A DNA stretch of 64,000 nt from Voacanga thouarsii (Eukaryota > Streptophyta > Magnoliopsida > Gentianales > Apocynaceae), in contig JANUWF010003367.1 in NCBI GenBank assembly GCA_026120185.1, positions 842,001 to 906,000 on the forward strand, in the 5' to 3' direction. Below the pieces are notes generated by a model that saw only the letters and a list, made by a program, of their open reading frames with translations, was not told the DNA's origin and searched no databases. The position numbers were made by a program, and so were the translations under genes. The stretch's first letter is position 1. Each line of letters opens with the position of its first letter. Below are positions 57,690-64,000 of the stretch, piece by piece.

Positions 57690-60505
57690 CCCCCGCAAGC
57701 TGGATGCATAGACAAGGCCAAGATGAGATAACAACAAAAGAAAAGAAGCAAGTGGCAAAGCCTTAGTAAAAATATCAGCTAACTGTTGAGCTGACGAAAT
57801 AGGAAGAGGTTTGATGCAACCAGCTTGATAATGATCACGAACAAAATGACAATCAAGCTCGATATGTTTTGTCCGTTCATGAAAAATAGGATTTTCAACC
57901 AAATAAATGGCACTTCTGTTATCACAAAAAATAGGAACTAGTAAAAAACAATCAAACTTCACCTCATGAAGAAAATGCAGGATCCATTGCACTTCACAAG
58001 TAGCTTGAGCTAAAGCCCGATACTCAGCTTCTACTGAACTTCTAGCAACTACAAATTGTTTCTTGGATTTCCAAGAAACAAGAGCTTGGCCAAGATAAAC
58101 ACAGTAACCAGTCACAGATCTTCTAGAGTCCATACATCCTGCCCAATCGGAGTCTGTATAAACCTGCATCTTGAGAGTATTGTCAACAGGAAAATGAATA
58201 CTAAGATTAATAGTGCCTTTTATGTATCTCAATACTCTATAAACAACCTACATTTGGAGCACAGTGGGAGCAACCAAGAATTGACTTAATTTTCGTACGG
58301 CAAAAGAGAGATTAGGTCTACTGTCAGTAAGGTACAATAATCGACCAACAAGACTGCGATATATAGATGCATCATTAAGAAGTTCAGAATCACCTACAGC
58401 ATACTTCTATTTACTATCTAGAGGAGTTGAAACAGATTTACAGCTAACATATCCATATGTTTGAAGTAAATCAAGAGCATACTTTTTCTGAGAAAGAGTG
58501 ATACCATTTGCATTTCTATGAACTTCAAAGCCTAAAAAGTATTGCAAATCTCCTAAATCCTTGATCTAAAACCTCTGATGCAACTGGGCTTTAATATCTG
58601 TGATGACTGGTAATTGATCACTTAGCACAATGATATCATCAACATACACTAAAAGGGCAACAAACAAACCATCTTGATGTTTGAAAAATAGGCTATAATC
58701 ACCTTTTGACTGATGAAACCAAGTGATATAAGAAATGCAGTAAGTTTTGCATTCCACTGTCTACTGGCTTGTTTCAAGCCATATAAGGACTTATTAAGCT
58801 TGCATACTAGAGAGGAATCTGAGGAATGAAATCCTGGAGGTAACATCATATATACATCTTCAATCAAATCACCATGCAGAAAAGCATTATTAATATCTAG
58901 CTGATGAATATGCTAATTAAACATGGCTGCAAGGGACAACATAAGACGTATTGTAGTTATTTTAACTACTGGAGCAAAAGTATCTAAATAATCCACACCT
59001 TCTTGTTGGTTATACCCTTTAGCTACCAACCTGGCTTTATACCTGTCAACACTTCCATCTGCCTTATATTTCACTCTATATACCCATTTGTAACCAATAG
59101 GCTTCTTTCCTAAAGGCAGATGAACCAAGTGCCAAGTCTTATTTGCCTCTAAAGCTGCAATTTCTGCTTGCATGGCTGCACACCATTCCTTAGATTGCAC
59201 AGCGTCAAAGTAGTGTTTTGGCTCAGAATGAATAAGAGCATTGCACAAAAACACAAAGGACATAACAGAATGTGGGAATTGATGTGGTGTAGTAAGTTTG
59301 CTTACTTTTGAACAAACATAATCAGATAAGTAAGAAGGGGGTTAATAGACCTAGTTGATCTACTAATGGAAGGAAGAGAATAAGAAGGATTGGATGAAAG
59401 GACTGGCATATTATGATCTAATATGTGAGCTGAATCAAAAGAGTGTGAATCACAAATAGGCACCGAATGAGGTATAGAATAAGGAAGAGGCAAAACAGGT
59501 TTTTGTCTATCTTGAATGGATAAAAAATCAGAATTTTTAAAAGGAAAATGTAATTCTAGAAAGAAAACATTTCTTGACAAAAATATTTCCCTTGAAAAAA
59601 AATCTAGCATGATGAAACCTTTTGTAGTCTGTGAATGACCAATGAAAACACAAGGTTTATTTCTATGTTCAAATTTATGTCTATGAGGTAATTGAGTGTA
59701 GGCATATGCTAGACAACCAAACACCTTAAGTGCATTGTAATCTGGAAGTTTAGTGTATAATTTTTCAAAATGAGTTTGCTGATTCAGAACAGGTGTAGGA
59801 GTGATGTTGATCAAATGCACAACATGTTTAATGCAGTATCCCTAGTATCCTAGAGAGACCTGGGATTGAAATCTAAGGGCACGTCCTACATTTAAAATGT
59901 GTTGATGTTTTCTTTCAACAATTCCATTTTGCTCAGGAGTATAAGGACAAGATGTCTGATGTATAATTCCTTTTGACTGATAAAAAGCAGGAAGTAAAAA
60001 CTCAAGACCATTATCTGATCGTATGACTTTAACCTTTTATGAAACTGTGTTTCAACATAAGCAATAAAATTCTGAATCAAACTGTTAACCTCTGATTTTT
60101 GTTTCATTAAAAAAATCCAAGTATATCTACTAAATCATCAACAATAGTCAAGAAGTACTTGTGTCCATGAATAGTATGAACATTAAAAGGACCCCAAATA
60201 TCCATATGAATAAGATCAAAACAGGAATTTGCAAAACTATAATGCAAAGGAAAAGGTAATTTGTGCTGTTTAGCCAAAGGGCAAATATGACAAAATACAT
60301 CATCTGCAGGTAATGAAACAGAAGGATTTGTATTTTGAATTTCAGCCAATTGTTTATGAGAGAGATGTCCTAATCTAAAATGCCATAATAATGACTTATT
60401 ACAAGAATCACCATATGAAGATACATTGGCTGCATTGATGATAGGAATGTGTTGAGGAGGTTCAAAATGATAAAGTCCGTTGATCATTTCAGCTGATCCA
60501 ATCAT
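57690..60505 (-). pseudogene. Copia-4 pol (integrase, reverse transcriptase, RNase H)
   Basis: Integrase zinc region and core (WHFRLGHLSHKQL, then HMDIWGPF near 60200), the chromodomain-like end at 59302-59820 (VFGCLAYAYTQ), reverse transcriptase ([20 protein letters not shown] at about 59050-59110, [22 protein letters not shown] at about 58640) and RNase H (SSVEAEYRALAQ at about 58025, ADIFTKALP at about 57755). Stops or frameshifts near 60107, 59892, 59302, 58913 and 58566 disable it. Confidence 0.9.
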
Positions 60506-60523
60506 CTATCCATGATGTGGATC

Positions 60524-62131
60524 CTAAAGCAAACAACAATGAGGTTTGAAGATTATAACACAATTCAGTTGCTGAACTAGTTTGCTAACAGAAACTATAT
60601 TGAAAGCAAACATGGGAATGTGAAGAACATTATTTAATACAATGGAAGGACTTAATTGAACCTTTCCTATATGAGAAACTTTGATCATTTCTCCAGTTGG
60701 AAGCTTGACAGAAATATGTTGTACTGATTGATATTCAATAAAGTATCCTAAGTAAGTGCAAATATGGTCTGTGGCACCTGAGTCTAAGATCCAAGTAAAT
60801 GAATGTATACCTGTATTTTCTTCATGATTTGAAGGATTTGAGAAGTTTGCTGAAAGAGTACTAGCTTGGTTAATGGAAGCAGTGTGTTCAACCGCAGCAT
60901 TAGGCTTGAGATTTGAAGATAAGTGTTGTGATTGAATTAGATTCAAGAGATGTTGGTATTGGTCTTGTGTAACAAACTTTGAAGTGTGCTGTGAATCTGT
61001 AGAAATGCTAGAACAACCTACATTGGAATTTACAGCTGAAATAAACATTTGAGAAATCACCATGGTTAGTGATAGCATTGACCTGAGGAATAAAACCCAT
61101 TCCTCCCTAATCCTGCCTTTATTTCTGTATCTAATAGGGAAACCGTGTTTTCTATGGCATCTATCAACAGTATGCCCCTGTAATCCACAAAAAACGCATT
61201 GCAATTTTCTACTTTGTCCATTTCCTTTCCTGTAATTTGGATTGTCGGTAGTATTAAAACTTCTGCCACTAACAGTGCCACCAGATTGATTCATAGTTGC
61301 ATCAGAACCAACATTATTTCTTCCATTGGTATTACCACTCGTATTCATGACATAATCAGTCCTTGGTCTATTTCTAGAGTATACATATGAATCATTGAAA
61401 CCATTTCTAGTAGCAAACACTTGTGGACTAGCTGAAACAGTTGCATCTGAGTGGGCAGCATTGTAGTTTAGTGTTCGTTCATGTGTTGATGCCATAGAAA
61501 AAGTTTGATTTATAGTAGGGAAAGGTTGAGTCAACAATACCTGAGATTTGATTCCATTGAACTCATCTCTCAATCCTTTTATGAAGCTAATAACGAAATC
61601 AGCATCATTTGCAGCTTTTACCTCAGATAATGCAGGACATTTACATCTTGGATCACAAGGACAAATTGGAAGCGGCCTTAAATTCAACAATTCTTCCCAT
61701 AATGTCTTCAAATTAGTGTAGTACTCATTAACAGTTGAAGATCCTTGTTTAAGATTATAGATGTCTTCTTGCAGATCTAAGATTCTGAATGAATCTCCTT
61801 GAGAGAACCGTTCACACAAATCTTTCCACACTTCATAAGCCGTGTCAATCCATATAACACTTTGAGTTATTGACGCCGAAACTGAATTCAAAATCCAAGA
61901 TAATACCATATTGTTGCACTGCTCCCAAGCTCCATAATTGTTAGCTGCACGATTTGGTGCTTTGATTACTCCATTAATAAAGCTCAATTTGTTTTTAGAA
62001 ATCAAAGCCATCCGCATAGCTCGGCACCATTGATGATAATTCTTTTCATTTAAAGAAGGTTGAACAAGTATTAATGAAGGAGTTTCACTTGGATGTAGAT
62101 AATAAGGGCTAAAAACATCAGGATTTGCCAT
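60524..62131 (-). CDS. Copia-4 gag with start of protease
   Basis: An open frame of 535 residues: Retrotran_gag domain (LNEKNYHQWCRAMRMALISK near residue 30, then the UBN2-like region), CCHC knuckle CVFCGLQGHTVDRC (about residues 313-326), then the protease active site ILDSGATDH (about residue 455) and a stop at 60524. In an active element the frame would continue into pol, so this is a truncated gag-pol. Gag forms the capsid around element RNA. Confidence 0.85.
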   Translation of the reverse strand: MANPDVFSPYYLHPSETPSLILVQPSLNEKNYHQWCRAMRMALISKNKLSFINGVIKAPNRAANNYGAWEQCNNMVLSWILNSVSASITQSVIWIDTAYEVWKDLCERFSQGDSFRILDLQEDIYNLKQGSSTVNEYYTNLKTLWEELLNLRPLPICPCDPRCKCPALSEVKAANDADFVISFIKGLRDEFNGIKSQVLLTQPFPTINQTFSMASTHERTLNYNAAHSDATVSASPQVFATRNGFNDSYVYSRNRPRTDYVMNTSGNTNGRNNVGSDATMNQSGGTVSGRSFNTTDNPNYRKGNGQSRKLQCVFCGLQGHTVDRCHRKHGFPIRYRNKGRIREEWVLFLRSMLSLTMVISQMFISAVNSNVGCSSISTDSQHTSKFVTQDQYQHLLNLIQSQHLSSNLKPNAAVEHTASINQASTLSANFSNPSNHEENTGIHSFTWILDSGATDHICTYLGYFIEYQSVQHISVKLPTGEMIKVSHIGKVQLSPSIVLNNVLHIPMFAFNIVSVSKLVQQLNCVIIFKPHCCLL

Positions 62132-62223
62132 CGAATTCGAATGAATTACAAAAGGAACACAATGATATCTCGAATCAGTTGAATCAATTCATCTTTTATT
62201 GGATGGAGATCGCTCTGATACCA

Positions 62224-62559
62224 TGAAGAAAATGAAATACCAAAATGAATAATGCTCAAATGATGAACAGCATGGTTATGCAGAAAAGAAGTTCTGTGAT
62301 TTTTCATTGATTAAAAACAAAGAGAGAAAAATGCATGGTGTATTTATACAATGAAGATCTTAAAGGAAGATTACATCAAAATGAATGAAACTAAGACAAA
62401 TACATTATAGATTTACAGCTGTAATCTATATAACTAACTCTATGCTCCCTAACTCCCTAACTGCTGCTAACAGATTAACCACCGGAATCAAATGGCTGCA
62501 ATGTGTCTGCTATGTTGGCTGCTGAATTGGCATCTGAAGTGGCATGCTGCATTTCAACA
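62224..62559 (-). repeat. Copia-4 right LTR (5' LTR)
   Basis: 336 bp; similar to the left LTR with scattered substitutions and a 24-bp deletion near 62506. Confidence 0.93.
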
Positions 62560-62704
62560 ATCTTCAAGGGCTTCCATAGCTGGCTTCTGCAGGAACTCAT
62601 CTATCCGGACATTGCCGGCACTGGCATGCAAATATGGAATCATAGCAGCAAAAGACAGACAGAAAAACCAAAGAGAGAAGTGAATTGCAACTGATGAATG
62701 CCAT
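62560..62704 (-). pseudogene. Pectate lyase-like pseudogene, signal peptide exon
   Basis: A start at 62704 opens a signal-peptide-like stretch (MAFISCNSLLSLVFLSVF). After a frameshift near 62630 the N-terminal pectate lyase domain reads HASAGNVRIDEFLQKPAMEA and reaches the Copia-4 insertion. This marks the 5' end of a gene now spread over 36.6 kb. Confidence 0.82.
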
Positions 62705-63737
62705 TGCTGCTGTTTGGCATGGATCTATTCTCTCTAGCTTTTTTCTTTCTCTTTTCATTTTTCCTCCATATCCTTAGCCTTCGATGATTCGTCTTGGTTC
62801 CACAAAGGCAAATCACTGGAAGTTCTGTACCAGCGATTTGCTTATCTGCCTTGACGGGATCCCAACTGTCAGGTGAGTGTTTTTGTACATAGAAACAACA
62901 TAGAGGACTTCCAAAACTTCTGTATGACAAGACTAAAAACATCTAATCCACAGAACGCACAGGGAAGAAGAGAAACTTGGGCCCAGGACACTGGCATGAA
63001 ATTGCAGTTGCAAGTCTTTTAACTACTTCTGAATTTCCACGTTGCTTCAAATCATTACCATTTCTTCATCCATTCCACAACCTGTGGATTGAATACACAA
63101 TCTTTTTCCATCTTCTCGAATAAAATATGTTTTTACTAAGTGAAAGTACCACCTTTCACAATAATGAATTTGATTATACTTTTAATCCAACCGCATGTCT
63201 TATAGTACAATATACTATATATCACTACTTGATAACAAATAACCATTTTATACAATATTATAACTTCTGGCGACTTGTAAATTAAGAAAAGTAGCAAACA
63301 AAGGAGGAATAACGACCTTGTCATTTTTTCTTTGTTCTCTCTGTGTTTGTGTTTGACCTCTTTTGCAAGGTTGTTATGGTAGTTCTAGTATCATTAAATA
63401 AAAGTATTAACATTAATTCCATCAAGAAGAAAGACTAGCAAACATTAATTGAAACAAAACAATATGCAATGGACAGCCCAGAAAAGGGGGCGTTATGAAT
63501 TGAATTCAGATTTGCATAATATGACTGCATTCAAAAAATTGAGTACAGTATTAACTCAAAAACAAAATTAACAAAATCTTCATTAACTGTACCATAATAA
63601 GTCAATGCATATACAGCTCAGATCTCTATGATCAAGAACACAACGGGCAAAAATTCTGTATTGCCAAAATACAGAAGACCGTGTAATGGAGATAGCTTTC
63701 TGGAAAGAAAAAAAAAAAAAGAGGAAATGCAAGTCAT
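62705..63737. other. Intergenic, no gene recognised
   Basis: It contains the former pectate lyase promoter side (62705-63000) and AT-rich sequence. A 100-codon frame on the minus strand (62640-62942) overlaps the pseudogene and has no family. Confidence 0.45.
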
Positions 63738-63745
63738 TATAAATA
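63738..63745 (+). promoter_or_regulatory. TATA box of the gene at the right edge
   Basis: TATAAATA, 57 bp before the ATG at 63802, at a usual plant spacing for a short leader. Confidence 0.7.
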
Positions 63746-63801
63746 GGGGCTCTGAGCTACCCATGAGAAAGCAGTGCTGTGCATATCTCCATAATTCAAC
63801 C

Positions 63802-64000
63802 ATGGCTAAAATTAATTGCATCTGGTTTTCTTGCTTGTTCTTTCTCCTTTGTGCTACTTCGAGTGGAAAAACAAATGCTTATAAGGAAGAAAGGAAGGCA
63901 AGTCTTTTTTTATTCTTGTCAACCATGAACTTACATAAATTATTTTATCAGAATCTGAAGTTGCTGTTGCTAGTTGATATCGATTTTTTTTTTTTTTTTT
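63802..64000 (+). CDS. Start of a secreted protein gene, cut by the window end
   Basis: ATG at 63802 opens a classic signal peptide (MAKINCIWFSCLFFLLCATS) followed by a charged stretch (TNAYKEERKA). The frame stays open to the window end, but the sequence becomes T-rich after 63900, which suggests an intron starting near AGGAAGGCAAGT (63893-63904), perhaps with a GC donor. The layout is like the first exon of a subtilisin-like protease, but no domain is visible, so this is a guess. Confidence 0.5.
   Translation, partial: MAKINCIWFSCLFFLLCATSSGKTNAYKEERKASLFLFLSTMNLHKLFYQNLKLLLLVDIDFFFFF

Larger units (their letters stand above)
57328..62559 (-). mobile_element. Copia-4: LTR retrotransposon in the pectate lyase pseudogene
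   Basis: LTRs at 57328-57687 and 62224-62559, target duplication ATCTT at 57323-57327 and 62560-62564. Primer binding site TGGTATCAGAGC on the minus strand at 62223-62212 (initiator tRNA-Met). Gag to RNase H are in standard order on the minus strand but broken by stops. The left LTR has 24 bp that the right one lacks. Removing it with one ATCTT rejoins the pectate lyase frame (EALEDSIQA). Confidence 0.94.

Noticed and set aside
1..64000. tRNA, rRNA, CRISPR array or bacterial-type operon
   Set aside because: No such structures were seen; repeats present are transposon ends, microsatellites or short tandem arrays.

Overview
The window is nuclear DNA of a eudicot plant. It has AT-rich intergenic DNA, GT-AG introns, plant-only gene families (PLS-type PPR, Whirly, SnRK1 gamma, RKD) and plant Copia, CACTA and L1-type elements. 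The species cannot be fixed from sequence alone. All exon models were built by reading splice sites and phase by eye; no alignment or search was run.

Left part, 1-26 kb (gene-rich). A young Copia retrotransposon (499-5687; LTRs differ at about 2 of 367 positions; 5-bp target duplication) carries, in antisense, a complete-looking four-exon RKD (RWP-RK) transcription factor gene in place of part of gag-pol. Then come an intronless PLS-type PPR gene (6423-8273, +), a convergent SnRK1 gamma gene (KING1-like, 8379-10392, -), a serine carboxypeptidase-like pseudogene with three lesions (12798-15297, -), a plastid Whirly gene (16409-19291, -) and a divergent eight-exon zinc-knuckle gene (21062-25070, +). 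Two MITEs lie between the genes.

Right part, 26-63 kb (nested transposons). The target of several insertions is one pectate-lyase-like gene on the minus strand. Its pieces survive at 62560-62704, 56890-57327, 45442-45648 and 26085-27024. It is split by Copia-4 (57328-62559, target duplication ATCTT), by Copia-3 (45649-56889, target duplication CCTCC), and by an 18.4-kb segment bounded by inverted repeats (27025-45441, a Pack-MULE candidate). Copia-3 is itself split by a CACTA element (46986-56036, target duplication ACT) and contains an inverted terminal segment. The 18.4-kb segment holds Copia-2 (a relative of the RKD-bearing element), a 7.7-kb LINE with an 18-bp target duplication and a solo LTR inside its ORF2, a glutamate-receptor-like gene fragment, and a 2-kb foldback element with arms of about 0.65 kb.

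Right edge: a TATA box and the first exon of a secreted protein gene run off the end.

Most interesting: the intact RKD gene carried by a recent retrotransposon, and the fully resolvable history of insertions in the pectate lyase locus. No tRNA, rRNA or CRISPR was seen.
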